The position numbers and the translations under genes are program-made. DNA of 64,000 nt from Geobacillus jurassicus NBRC 107829 (GTDB taxonomy: Bacteria; Bacillota; Bacilli; Bacillales; Anoxybacillaceae), in the NCBI RefSeq assembly GCF_001544315.1, contig NZ_BCQG01000016.1, forward strand, positions 1-64,000. Direction: 5' to 3'. Shown here one piece after another: positions 45,428-54,193 of this stretch. Numbering within the stretch: the stretch's first letter is position 1; each line of letters starts with the position of its first letter. Below the pieces are notes generated by a model, which was not told where the DNA came from, did no database searches, and was given only the letters and a program-made list of their open reading frames with translations.

Positions 45428-47432
45428 CTCACATTTCGCACCCCAGTAGTGCAGAAACAAAGGATTTTTTATTCATTTTTTTAAAATATATAAGTTGAAA
45501 TTTTGTTTTACATCCAGCTTACTACCTTCCACGTTATATCATATCAGCTCGTATTGAGATAAAAGCGGAAGCGAAAAATCGGAAATTCTTTATTGCAACT
45601 TATATATTTTTTGAGCCAACACAACAAGCGATGGCAATCCTTTTTTTACCATCGCTGGTCGTTCCGTATGACGTTGCACGTAAATGCTCTCATCCAGCCC
45701 TAACCCCTGCAGAATCCTTCGCTGTTCAGGGGTGAGTGAGCGATCCAGTGAGCGTTGGATGTGCCCATCCGGCAGCTCCAACAGGACGACGTTCACATAT
45801 TGAAACAGCTGAAAAATCGCCTGCCCCGTCGGTCGAGTCAGCTTGCGGCCTCCAGCGCCCTTTAACGGGCATTCCGGTGTGATGAACTGACGCACCCGGC
45901 GCTGGAAGACGCGGTAAATGGCCAATGCGAGGAGAAACAAATAGCCCAACACCGCCACTCGTTCCGGTTTTTTCACGTAAATCTCGTCCGTAAAGAACGG
46001 ATCTTGCAGGAAGGAGAAGTTCATTTCCACCAAGATCTGCCCTTTATACAGCTTCAAGATCTCTTTCGCGTCCATTCGTCGGTCCTTCCATTCCTCCGGC
46101 ACCGTCGTGACGAGAACAAACCGGGACGCTTTCCGTCTCGCCTGTTCCCACGCGTCTTGGTCGAATTCCACGCTCAGGCGAAGGGTGTACAGCGTCTCCA
46201 TCTCGGGTTCCGCCCCTTTTTTCGGCCGTCCGCGCCGTTTTTTCGGACGCACGATCTTTTCGACCGCGGCCTCGACCCGATGAAACCGGGGGCGAAGGGA
46301 CGCCTTGAGGGACGCCAAGGCTTGTTCGGCGTCTTCGCGGCACGAGAATGGCTGACGCTCCCAACGCTCTTGTTCCTCGCGAAGAAGCTCCGCTTCTTTG
46401 ACCCGTTCTTTTTCGAGCGTCTTTCCTCTCCGTTGGTCGAGGGCACTCGATTCGACGACGACCAGCCGAACCGGATGTCCTTCATACGTCGAGGCCGTTT
46501 CCCATACCCGGTGCGTGGCGCCGTTTCTCTCCGCCAAGGCAAAAGGTTCGCTCCACGGGATGTGAGGCGAATCGGCCTCGGCCCATGCTCGTTTCACGAT
46601 CCGGAGCGACGAAGGGCCTCTAGTGATCAAAAAGGCGTTCGCCGCTTTCGTTTGCGCCAGCGTGTCCTTCGTCATCGCGGCGGAATCCGCCACATAAATC
46701 CATTCGTCCTCGATCTTCGCTTGCTTCAGCTGCTCATGGACACGGGACAGCACCTCGGGATTCCACGTTTTGTCCGGCAGGTTGCCGTCGTGCACATCTC
46801 CATAAAAAGGAACGCCATCCTCGTTGCCGATCAGTCCGAAGCCGATCTGCTTTTGCCAATGGTGTTGCCGGTTGCAGCCATGGGCAATATGCAGGGTATC
46901 CGGCGAGGCCGATTCATACGCGCCGTAAACCGATACATCGGTCGTATCGGCATGGAACACCCGAAGGGGGATGCCTTCCTCCTTGTAGATCTGCACAAGG
47001 CAAGCCGAAATGACTTGATGGATGTTGGCATCATACAGGCGATCCAGATGGCGGGCGATGGCATCGTCATTGAACCAAGAAGGCTGGAGCCCCGGCCGGA
47101 TCAGCTTGGGCAAATCGATTTCATGCGCCCATCGTTCCAAATGAACCAGCGCTTGACGGCCGCTCAAGATATCCAGGATGAGCAGCCAGACCACATCGCT
47201 GGCTCGGGTTTGGCATTGGGGATCCACCGGAACCAGCCGGTCAATCAGCTGGGGGGAGGCCAAGATCCTTGAAGATGGCGCTTATTATATTCAAATAGGA
47301 ACTTTCATAAATAGCACGAATTCGAACGTCCATGGTGTGGAAACTCCTTGCATTCCTTGTGTACCAAGGACCTATTCGACATCGGGATGAAAAAATCCTC
47401 CCGATTTTCATCGGGAGGGTGCGAAATGTGAG
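45428..47432 (-). mobile_element. IS1634-family insertion sequence (about 2.0 kb)
   Basis: Perfect 16-bp inverted ends: CTCACATTTCGCACCC at 45428-45443 and GGGTGCGAAATGTGAG at 47417-47432. The sequence between codes for one transposase on the minus strand. No matching target duplication is visible (left flank TTTAGAG, right flank ATAAAAAT), suggesting a later rearrangement. It adjoins a decayed IS3 element. Confidence 0.85.
45590..47333 (-). pseudogene. IS1634-family transposase with N-terminal frameshift
   Basis: Most of the protein (about 550 residues) is intact, with the DDE-type stretches HADTTDVSVYG, IYVADSAAMTKDTL and, towards the end, YKGQILVEMNFSFLQDPFFT (the E-containing Y-R/K-G-x-E-like region). 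The N-terminus expected for this family (MDVRIRAIYESSYLNIISAI and FKDLGLPQLIDRL) starts at 47333 but is in another frame. It ends in LPPAD because the run has six C residues near 47252 where five would keep the frame. The element is therefore probably inactive unless slippage occurs on the C run. Confidence 0.82.
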
Positions 47433-47748
47433 ATAAAAATACTCAATGTATTCAAAAATCCGTTGTTTCGCTTCTTTCCTTGTCGTAAAGGTTTCGTGGA
47501 AAATAAGTTCTTTTTTAATGATGCTGTAAAACGATTCTGCACATGTGCTGTCATAACAGTTTCCCCTTTGAATCATGCTCGTCTGGATTCCGTATTGCCT
47601 CAACATAGATTATACTTTTGTGCGGTTACCCTACCCCTTCAAGATAAGCCCTAACTGCAGCTAATTTAGTTTCTAAACTGTATTTAGTCATATAAAAACT
47701 GCACCTCCAATGGTTAGTTGTGTCTAACAATTTGGGTGCAGTTCATGA
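47433..47748 (-). pseudogene. IS3-family (IS150-like) remnant
   Basis: The right terminal end TGTCTAACAATTTGGGTGCA (up to about 47748) precedes a minus-strand orfA start (MTKYSLETKLAAVRAYLEG, from about 47690). After a deletion near 47615 comes the orfB end (LRQYGIQTSMIQRGNCYDST, then AESFYSIIKKELIFHETFTT). It stops at the IS1634 inverted repeat inside the IEYFY motif. The left end of this IS3 element is not found on the other side of the IS1634 element. Confidence 0.8.
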
Positions 47749-47854
47749 TAGGTCATCATTTACCAGAAAAAAGTAGGAACCCTATACAGTTGATAAAGCA
47801 AGGCTTCGCAAAGAGATAAATTAGAATCGCAACAAAAATTTTACACATAAGGAG

Positions 47855-47883
47855 TTTATCAAGATGAAAAAATATGGTATAAT
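47855..47883 (+). promoter_or_regulatory. Probable promoter of the secreted-protein gene
   Basis: A clear TATAAT (47878-47883) with a weak -35 TTTATC (47855-47860) at 17 bp. Confidence 0.4.
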
Positions 47884-47913
47884 TTATAAAAAATATTCAA
47901 AAGAGGTGATAAG

Positions 47914-48453
47914 ATGAAAAAAATTATTTTCTTTTTAATTTTATCATTACTCTGGGTTGCTCCTTTCGCAGCATTGGCAAAAGATAATCAAGATATTACA
48001 GGAGCAATTAACAAAGAATTCAAAAAAACTCTTACCTATTATAAGGATAATTCCGCTGAAATACTCGATAGCCTAACAACTTCTGCCGAAGTCACTGAAG
48101 GAGATACAAAACAAACAAAAAACGTTAAAGTAGTATTGGCAGAAGGAAAAGAAGTTAGAGACAGCATTTTTTATTTTGATGCAAAACAGATATACTATTA
48201 TGATTTAGATGATCAGAAACTTGTCGATTCTGCATCAGTCACAAAGAATGCTCAAATAAAAAATTTTGTGAAAAAACATGAAGATGAAATCGGAAAACAG
48301 ATAAATCCTTTTTCATTTGCCATTTTTATGATCGCACTTTTTATCACTATTATTGTTCCCCCTGTTTTCGGAACCTTATTCAATAAAAACTCTTCGTCTT
48401 TGTCATATAGATTGCAATTTGAACGAGCTGATGCTGGAATATCCCGAAATTAA
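47914..48453 (+). CDS. Predicted secreted or membrane-anchored protein, unknown function
   Basis: 179 residues. A signal peptide (KKIIFFLILSLLWVAPFAAL-AKA-like, cut after ALAKD) is followed by a charged soluble domain (KDNQDITGAINKEFKKTLTY, DSIFYFDAKQIYYYDLDDQK) and a C-terminal membrane helix (FAIFMIALFITIIVPPVFGT). The topology is outside with the C-terminus inside. No family is recognised. AAAGAGGTGATAAG precedes the ATG at 47914. It is AT-rich and lies next to the peptide-export cluster, from which it is separated by a terminator. A role as an immunity protein is possible but unsupported. Confidence 0.6.
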   Translation: MKKIIFFLILSLLWVAPFAALAKDNQDITGAINKEFKKTLTYYKDNSAEILDSLTTSAEVTEGDTKQTKNVKVVLAEGKEVRDSIFYFDAKQIYYYDLDDQKLVDSASVTKNAQIKNFVKKHEDEIGKQINPFSFAIFMIALFITIIVPPVFGTLFNKNSSSLSYRLQFERADAGISRN

Positions 48454-48467
48454 GCTAAAATAAATGA

Positions 48468-48500
48468 GGGTGTCCCAAAGGGATCGGGACACCCTTTCTT
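48468..48500 (+). terminator. Terminator after the secreted-protein gene
   Basis: AGGGTGTCCC...GGGACACCCTTTC. Confidence 0.8.
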
Positions 48501-48591
48501 ATTACCGTATATAGGTATAAAACAATCATTAAGAAACAATATGTTGTGCTTTGTTTAAGGGGAATTGCCCTTTTGGGTCAGCCCCATTTAT

Positions 48592-48640
48592 TTTTATGTT
48601 GAAGAAGAGATTCTCTTTTTTATGTTGAAGAAAAGATCTC
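48592..48640. repeat. Short tandem repeat near the peptide gene
   Basis: TTTTATGTTGAAGAAGAGAT and TTTTATGTTGAAGAAAAGAT are direct neighbours. The palindrome GAAGAGATTCTCTTTT in the first unit recurs inverted at about 48880-48895. Confidence 0.6.
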
Positions 48641-48651
48641 TACATTTTTAA

Positions 48652-48840
48652 TTAGCAACCGCAGTTACAAAGCTGTACAGAAGAGCATTGTTCGCCAGTT
48701 CTTGAATCTCTATAATATCCTAAAGTTGCTTTAAATCCATAATTCCAACAACGGTTATCTGTACTGCAATACTTATAAAAATAAGTAGATGAACAAGGAA
48801 CATAATTAGGAGAAATTAATCCAGATAAAAACTTACTCAT
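48652..48840 (-). CDS. Cysteine-rich 62-residue peptide, candidate exported precursor
   Basis: 62 residues with seven cysteines at positions 16, 25, 31, 52, 58, 60 and 62. It opens MSKFLSGLISPNYVPC and ends with the cysteine cluster EQCSSVQLCNCGC. It is aromatic-rich (six or more Tyr, one Trp) and carries no classical signal peptide. A good ribosome-binding site (GGGGAGGATAATTA) precedes the ATG at 48840. It starts 27 bases after the stop of the thioredoxin-like gene and should be cotranscribed with it. Opposite, a divergent operon codes for an ABC exporter plus MauE- and MauD-like proteins. I do not recognise the family. A disulfide-rich bacteriocin, toxin or signalling peptide is the favoured reading; an odd cysteine number leaves one possibly free or linked. 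Confidence 0.7.
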   Translation of the reverse strand: MSKFLSGLISPNYVPCSSTYFYKYCSTDNRCWNYGFKATLGYYRDSRTGEQCSSVQLCNCGC

Positions 48841-48867
48841 TAATTATCCTCCCCTTCTTTCATAAAT

Positions 48868-49416
48868 TTAATTGTTGGTTAAAAGAGAATCTCTTCTCAA
48901 AAACAATGAATAAAGTTCATATAAATCTGGAGTTGAAAACTTAATCTTTCCTTGTTCATTTAAAACTATAAAAGCGGGATAGTAAGGGATGCGAAATTCA
49001 TCTATTAAATCGTTCTTGTATTGAAAAATAGATAAATTGGGATCTACTAAATCTAAATAATGGAGTAATTCATTGCTGTTTTCGTTAATAAGAATCTGTA
49101 AAGAAATTTTAAGATTATTAGACGTTAAAAGATACCAAAACTCCTCAAAGTGTTCTGTACAATGTGAACAGTTACTATTTAAGATTGCTACAATATTTAA
49201 ATATTTATGGTCAATTTTTAAAAACGCTGTTTCTCCTTTTCTATCTTTTAATGGATAATTAATGAAACTTTTCGAATAATCAATTTCACTATGTTTTAGG
49301 TTAGTTTCTGAATTTTTATGAGTAATATTTTTGAGGTTTTGTAAGGAAATAAATGAATAGAATGTAGATAGGGAAAAAAGTAGTATGTAAAAAGTGTAAG
49401 ATAATATATTTAACAA
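48868..49416 (-). CDS. Membrane-anchored thioredoxin-like protein (CxxC)
   Basis: About 182 residues. A single N-terminal membrane helix (LNILSYTFYILLFSLSTFYS) puts a thioredoxin-like domain outside the cell membrane. The redox motif is NSNCSHCTEHFEEF (CSHC). The later strand and cis-Pro site fit RIPYYPAFIVLNEQGKI. It most resembles TlpA/AhpC-TSA-type thiol oxidoreductases. The TTG at 49416 has AGGGGA seven bases upstream; a GTG five codons earlier (49431) is an alternative. It heads the operon with the Cys-rich peptide and is divergent from the exporter operon that carries a second CxxC protein. Confidence 0.78.
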   Translation of the reverse strand: MLNILSYTFYILLFSLSTFYSFISLQNLKNITHKNSETNLKHSEIDYSKSFINYPLKDRKGETAFLKIDHKYLNIVAILNSNCSHCTEHFEEFWYLLTSNNLKISLQILINENSNELLHYLDLVDPNLSIFQYKNDLIDEFRIPYYPAFIVLNEQGKIKFSTPDLYELYSLFLRRDSLLTNN

Positions 49417-49455
49417 ATTTCTTCCCCTCACAATAAGTCGAATTTCTTAATAAAA

Positions 49456-49490
49456 TTAGACTTTTTGGGCTATTTCTGATATTATAGTAG
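49456..49490. promoter_or_regulatory. Divergent promoters between the two peptide-cluster operons
   Basis: On the plus strand TTAGAC (49456-49461), 18 bp, TATTAT (49480-49485) faces the ABC gene. On the minus strand a TATAAT-like box overlaps the same bases and faces the thioredoxin-peptide operon. Joint control is likely but inferred. Confidence 0.45.
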
Positions 49491-49539
49491 TAGATATTCC
49501 CTTGAATGTCAATACGTTTATTAAGAGGGTTGATATGGT

Positions 49540-51309
49540 ATGAATACATTAAAATTCATATTATCTATTTATTGGAATAAATGTAGAATCAACTTAATTG
49601 TGCTGATCTTTCTAAATTTTATTAATTCATTAATTCCTATCATTAGTATTCATTTGTTCCAAAAATTAATAGAAGAAATTATGAATTTCATGCAAGATGA
49701 TGGATCACTAAAAATGTTAATATTTATTTTTACTCTACAAATTATAAGCAATATAATCCCTTTTATTGGGAATCATATTCTGAATATTAACGATCAGATT
49801 ATTGATAACAAATTATCTCTTGAAACAACTTCATCTATGTTACAAAAAGTGAAGAGTTTAGATTATCTCGATTTTGAGAATCCTTCATTCTACGATAGTT
49901 TTCAAAGAGTTTCAAGCAATACAAGTAATATAATCGAATCTGTAAATCATTTGATTGGTCTTATTAGTAACTTAATCAGCGCTATATCAGTATTAGTATA
50001 TTTATTAACTATTAATTGGATAGTTGTTCTTATCATTATTTTAGGCATTGTCCCTTACACTTTGACTTCGATAAAGTTTAACCGAAAAAACTTTTCTTTG
50101 ATCAACGAACTCATGCCGGCAACTAGAAAGGAACAGTATTTCGTAAATTTATTGACTAATCGGAATACTTTAAAAGAGATTATACTATTTAATGCATTTA
50201 ACTTTTTAGAACTAAATTGGAAAAAACAGTTTTTATTACTAGCAGAAAAAAAGCTAAATTTTATAAAAACAAAATCGAAAACATTATTTTCTGCGGAACT
50301 AATAATTTTATTAACCTTTACTCTTTCAGGATTAGTAATAATCATTGATTTTAAAAATTCAAATATGGCAGCAGATTTAGTTGCTACCATTCAATCCATA
50401 CAGCTTTTTCAGACGAGTTTAAATAACATTGCGAAAAGCTATTCTGATTTTAAAGGAACTTTAATTTTCATCGAGGACTATATGAAATTTATTCATATTA
50501 AGCCTAGAAATGAAGTGAAGTTAAACAAAATAGAAAAATTACATAGATTGGAGGTGAAAAATCTTTGGTTCAGATATCCAAATAATAATTTTGATACTTT
50601 AAAAGGGATAAGCTTTAATATTAATCCAGGCAAAAAAATAGCAATCGTAGGGGAAAATGGAAGCGGGAAAACAACACTTATAAAGTGTATAACAGGATTA
50701 TATTCCAAAGAAAACTTACCTATTTTTATAAATGGAATTCCAATCAAAGAAGTAGATATTGAAAGTCTACAAGACAGAATATCCGTTTTGTTCCAAGATT
50801 TTATATCATACGAATTAACGGTAAGAGAGAATATAGGAATAAGTAGCTTCTCTAACATGGATGACAATATTAGACTCCAAAATGTTGCTGAAAAAGTTAA
50901 TTTGTTAGAGATAATTAACAAACTGCCAAATAGGTTTGATTCTCTACTTGGTAGATACTTCGAAGGGGGGAATGAGCTATCGGGTGGACAATGGCAAAAA
51001 ATAGCTCTCGGTAGAGCGCTATTTCGAGAAAGTGACCTAATAATTTTAGATGAACCTACAGCAGCTCTTGATCCTGTATCAGAAAAAGAGATTTTAGAAG
51101 ATATTTTAAATGAATGTGACAAATCCATTATTATAGTTACCCATAGGTTAGGAGTTGCGAGCTTAGCAGACGAAATTTTAGTGATGAAAGATGGACAGAT
51201 TGTGGAAAGCGGTACTCACACCGAACTTCTTTCCCTTAATGGGGAGTACAAAAAAATGTATGAGTCTCAATCCCATTGGTATAACCTTCAGAAAGGGGTA
51301 TTAATATGA
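49540..51309 (+). CDS. ABC exporter, fused membrane and ATPase domains, no peptidase domain
   Basis: 589 residues. The N-terminal membrane domain (about residues 1-310) has five to six helices. The ATPase domain shows Walker A VGENGSGKTTLIKCI, signature NELSGGQWQKIALGRAL, Walker B SDLIILDEPTAALDP and the H-loop IIIVTHRLGVA. It belongs to the peptide/lantibiotic type exporters (LanT/McjD-like), but lacks the N-terminal C39 cysteine-protease domain. It probably exports the Cys-rich peptide made by the divergent operon. The stop overlaps the start of the MauE-like gene by four bases. The AT content is very high compared with core genes. Confidence 0.88.
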   Translation: MNTLKFILSIYWNKCRINLIVLIFLNFINSLIPIISIHLFQKLIEEIMNFMQDDGSLKMLIFIFTLQIISNIIPFIGNHILNINDQIIDNKLSLETTSSMLQKVKSLDYLDFENPSFYDSFQRVSSNTSNIIESVNHLIGLISNLISAISVLVYLLTINWIVVLIIILGIVPYTLTSIKFNRKNFSLINELMPATRKEQYFVNLLTNRNTLKEIILFNAFNFLELNWKKQFLLLAEKKLNFIKTKSKTLFSAELIILLTFTLSGLVIIIDFKNSNMAADLVATIQSIQLFQTSLNNIAKSYSDFKGTLIFIEDYMKFIHIKPRNEVKLNKIEKLHRLEVKNLWFRYPNNNFDTLKGISFNINPGKKIAIVGENGSGKTTLIKCITGLYSKENLPIFINGIPIKEVDIESLQDRISVLFQDFISYELTVRENIGISSFSNMDDNIRLQNVAEKVNLLEIINKLPNRFDSLLGRYFEGGNELSGGQWQKIALGRALFRESDLIILDEPTAALDPVSEKEILEDILNECDKSIIIVTHRLGVASLADEILVMKDGQIVESGTHTELLSLNGEYKKMYESQSHWYNLQKGVLI

Positions 51310-51851
51310 ATTTTAATAATTCTATATTTACCCTTTTATTAATATTTCTTATACTAATTTTCTTATCTTCAACAATAAGTAAAATTATGCATAAAGAAAG
51401 ATATGATGTTACTATAAGGAATTATGGAATTAAACACCCCTTATTGGTAAAATTTGTTTACCTTTTTATAGTATTAAGTGAGGGCTTCATTACATTTTCA
51501 TTGGCTTTATCAGGTGTAAATTTCTATTGTTTGTTAACCATATCTCTGCTTTTGTCCATTTTTTCAATATTTATAGTGATTAACCTTTTTAAAGGAAACC
51601 AAAATTTTTCTTGTGGATGTGGTGGGGTTTTGGAAAATGAGAGGCTCTCTTACTGGATGGTATTAAGAAATGCAGTAATAATTTTGATTGCCTTTATTTT
51701 ATTTAAATCTAAATACTCCATGAATTATTTGACAGTTCAAACTTTATTATCTTTCATTATCGTAAGTGTATTTTTAATATATGTTCAAGTTTTAAAGGAA
51801 CTCAAAAAAATAAATGAGATTATGCACTTTATTTTTAAGTATATTTACTAG
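51306..51851 (+). CDS. MauE-like (DoxX-related) membrane protein
   Basis: 181 residues with four to five membrane helices (IFTLLLIFLILIFLSSTISK, LLVKFVYLFIVLSEGFITFS, and others). Between helices it has FSCGCGGVLENERLSYWMVL, a cysteine-containing motif typical of MauE-type proteins. In methylamine dehydrogenase operons MauE, with MauD, is needed to make the disulfide-rich small subunit outside the membrane. Here it probably supports oxidation or folding of the exported peptide. It overlaps the ABC gene and is followed after 21 bases by the MauD-like gene. Confidence 0.75.
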   Translation: MNFNNSIFTLLLIFLILIFLSSTISKIMHKERYDVTIRNYGIKHPLLVKFVYLFIVLSEGFITFSLALSGVNFYCLLTISLLLSIFSIFIVINLFKGNQNFSCGCGGVLENERLSYWMVLRNAVIILIAFILFKSKYSMNYLTVQTLLSFIIVSVFLIYVQVLKELKKINEIMHFIFKYIY

Positions 51852-51872
51852 AATTTAGAAAGGATGGTAGTT

Positions 51873-52421
51873 ATGCTTTCAAATACTTTACTTTTTTTAG
51901 TAATGATACTTCTACTTATTCAATCATATATAATTTACTCTATTATTAAACTTGTGAGAACTTTTTTATCCGAGATCAGAACCATAAAAGGGATTCAGTT
52001 TGGAAGTTTGCAAAATGGAGACAAGGCTCCTGCTTTTCGTGCTTTAGATTATCAAGGTAAAAAAGTGGTTTTAAAAGAGATCTTGGAACAACAAAAAGTC
52101 CTATTATTGTTTATTAGTAGTACTTGCCCAACATGTAAGAGAGTTGTGAAAGAGTTACCTAACATTAGCAATCGAGCTAACTTTAAAATTATGTTAATAA
52201 ACAACGATGAAAGTAATAATGATCAGCTTGTTTTAGAAAACATCAATGAATCAATAATATATATCAAAGCTGCATACCTCTTTAATACATATAAAGTTAA
52301 TAGTACACCTTATGTATATTTGATAAATCAGTCAGAAGAAATCGAGATTAGTACAGGGATTAAAAATCCTAAAGAACTAAGTCTTATGTTAATTAACGAA
52401 GATTTTAGAGCAACTAGCTAA
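51873..52421 (+). CDS. MauD/TlpA-like thiol-disulfide oxidoreductase
   Basis: About 182 residues. An N-terminal membrane anchor (LFLVMILLLIQSYIIYSIIK) is followed by a thioredoxin-like domain: GDKAPAFRALDYQGKKVVLK, redox site ISSTCPTCKRVVKELP (CPTC) and VNSTPYVYLINQ (cis-Pro). This is the MauD/ResA type outside the membrane. GAAAGGATG favours the ATG at 51873; an ATG at 51864 overlaps the site. It is the last gene of the exporter operon. Together with the CSHC protein of the other operon it gives two membrane-tethered thiol enzymes for one peptide. Confidence 0.82.
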   Translation: MLSNTLLFLVMILLLIQSYIIYSIIKLVRTFLSEIRTIKGIQFGSLQNGDKAPAFRALDYQGKKVVLKEILEQQKVLLLFISSTCPTCKRVVKELPNISNRANFKIMLINNDESNNDQLVLENINESIIYIKAAYLFNTYKVNSTPYVYLINQSEEIEISTGIKNPKELSLMLINEDFRATS

Positions 52422-52699
52422 AAAATACACGAAGGTAACCAAATTGATGAAGCAAATCCACCAATTGTCTCCAAGAATGGATGGAAAAATAAGTTTTTCA
52501 AAAACAAACCTTTGAAATAATACTTCTAAAAGAGAGGCCATTTCGCCAGACATTGCATATTCCATCACAAAATCGGGAATCATAAATCATAATAATGTCC
52601 AATTCTTGGCAATATACCCAAATTGGTCATATCATTGTTGAACTTAAGAAACAACAAAAAAGCAATAGTTATGGTTGGGCATAAATACCAAAGAATTTC
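52422..52699. other. Decayed sequence without a supported gene
   Basis: Fragments of possible coding sequence are seen on both strands (for example minus-strand ASLLEVLFQRFVFEKLIF) but none is recognised. Confidence 0.35.
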
Positions 52700-53466
52700 T
52701 TGAATCATTTTTGGATACCTCGTTCATCATCAGAGCTTGGTTGGCACCACACAGCCCACCAACTAGATAGTTTATTAGAAGACGCTTCTAGAGATAATGT
52801 ATCATATTCTGAGTTTCTAAACACTATTGTTTTACAAGAAATTGAATATCAAGAATCTCAACAACTAGAAAAGCGAATGAAACGAGCAAAATTACCTTAT
52901 ATCAAAACGATTCATGACTTTGACTTTTCCTTTCAACCGAGTATCTCAGTGAAAAAAGAGTCAAAGAAACGCTGACCTGTCGGTTTATTGCCAACGGGGA
53001 AAATCGAATCTTACTAGGCCCACCGGGTGTTGGAAAGACGCATTTAGCGATTTCCTTTGCGGTGGAAGCCATCACGCAAGGGTATACGGCTTTATTCTTA
53101 ACCGCAGACGATTTAGTGGCTGAATGCCGAAAGGCAAACGAAAAAGGGACTCTCCAGCGATTAGTGAATCGTTGGAGTCGTCCAGATGTACTCATTATTG
53201 ATGAGGTAGGTTACTTTCCTTTTGATGAGCTAACGGCGAATGTCTTTTTTCAGGTCGTATCGAAACGATATGAACAAGGCTCTATGATTCTCACATCGAA
53301 TAAATCCTATCTCGAATGGGGGAAAGTATTCGGTGATGATGTACTAGCGACAGCGATTTTAGATCGCCTATTACATCACGCCATTACCTTTAATATCAAA
53401 GGCGATTCTTATCGTCTACGAGAAAAGAAAAAAGCAGGAGTTTATCCTGCCCAGTTGCCTAATTAA
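52700..53466 (+). pseudogene. IS21-family istB ATPase, truncated and frameshifted
   Basis: From about 52749 the sequence is IstB (QLDSLLEDASRDNVSYSEFL, then PYIKTIHDFDFSFQPSIS). Near 52950-52957 the frame changes at GTGAAAAAAG, and the second part continues as RFIANGENRILLGPPGVGKT (Walker A), RPDVLIIDEVGYFPFD (Walker B) and VFGDDVLATAILDRLLHH to the stop. The N-terminal residues before 52749 do not fit IstB, so the 5' end is lost. The closest relative is IS5376-type istB of Geobacillus. Confidence 0.85.
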
Positions 53467-53530
53467 ACGTTCATAATGGGGAATTTCATTTCGTTGAAAT
53501 TGGGAAATTTTAAATCGTTATTGACAATAT
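52749..53530 (+). mobile_element. IS21-family (IS5376-like) remnant, right end
   Basis: The istB pseudogene plus the following AT-rich end. The minus strand of that end has AAATTCCCCA, the repeated transposase-binding motif, which is also found in the istA-side remnant near 56610-56620. The istA gene is missing here. Confidence 0.7.
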
Positions 53531-53593
53531 TTCACATAGTATAATATTTTTCTTTTTGAAAGATGCTTATACGTACATATAAGGAGGGTTTTT

Positions 53594-54112
53594 ATGAAGT
53601 ATATCCGAATGACGGTGGTCCTTACGTTGTTGTTGCTATTGGTGCTGGTCGGCTGTGCCAAACCGAAAGTGGAGCAAACGGTAAAACTAGGTGGTGCGGT
53701 CAAAACGATCGGTGACCGAGTGGTGCTAAACGGGAACAGCAATCTGCCAAAAGGCGCCGTCGTGCAAATTGTTATGAAAGAAATCGAGGGGGGCAAACAA
53801 GTACTCGAGGAAAAAGTAAAAGTTGGGGAAGATGGAAGTTATTCATGGAGCGCGAAAAGACCGGAGCGAGCTAAGGAATATGAGCTGGACGTGATGTTTT
53901 TGCCAGAATTGCAACCGAAGCGAGTAAAAGAAAAGTATGGCGAAAAGGGAGAGCTCATCAAAAAAGACTCGTCGGGCAGAGTAGAATATAAAACAGACGG
54001 ACAAACATATGCAGGAATTAAAATGTATGACCGCATCTTTAAAATAGGCGATGGAATGGCAGGGCAGCAATCAATGTTAGCAGAAACGTTGCCTCCGGCA
54101 CCATCTTATTAA
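53594..54112 (+). CDS. Lipoprotein of unknown function
   Basis: 172 residues. Signal peptide with a lipobox LLVLVGC (VVLTLLLLLVLVGCAKPKVE), so it is tethered outside. The mature domain is beta-rich and Lys/Glu-rich (KLGGAVKTIGDRVVLNGNSN, GSYSWSAKRPERAKEYELDV), perhaps an immunoglobulin-like fold. No family is recognised. AAGGAGGGTTTTT precedes the ATG at 53594. It is followed by two permease genes on the same strand after 80 bases. It is not a typical full-length oligopeptide-binding protein. Confidence 0.65.
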   Translation: MKYIRMTVVLTLLLLLVLVGCAKPKVEQTVKLGGAVKTIGDRVVLNGNSNLPKGAVVQIVMKEIEGGKQVLEEKVKVGEDGSYSWSAKRPERAKEYELDVMFLPELQPKRVKEKYGEKGELIKKDSSGRVEYKTDGQTYAGIKMYDRIFKIGDGMAGQQSMLAETLPPAPSY

Positions 54113-54193
54113 AATGCAAGCACTGGCAGCTTACAGCTGAAAGGAACATAAAGCAATCGTTTGCCCATGCTCCGAAGGAGGGGGATCAGCCTT

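Noticed and set aside
46004-47272. 422-codon plus-strand frame opposite the IS1634 transposase
   Set aside because: Antisense shadow of the transposase.
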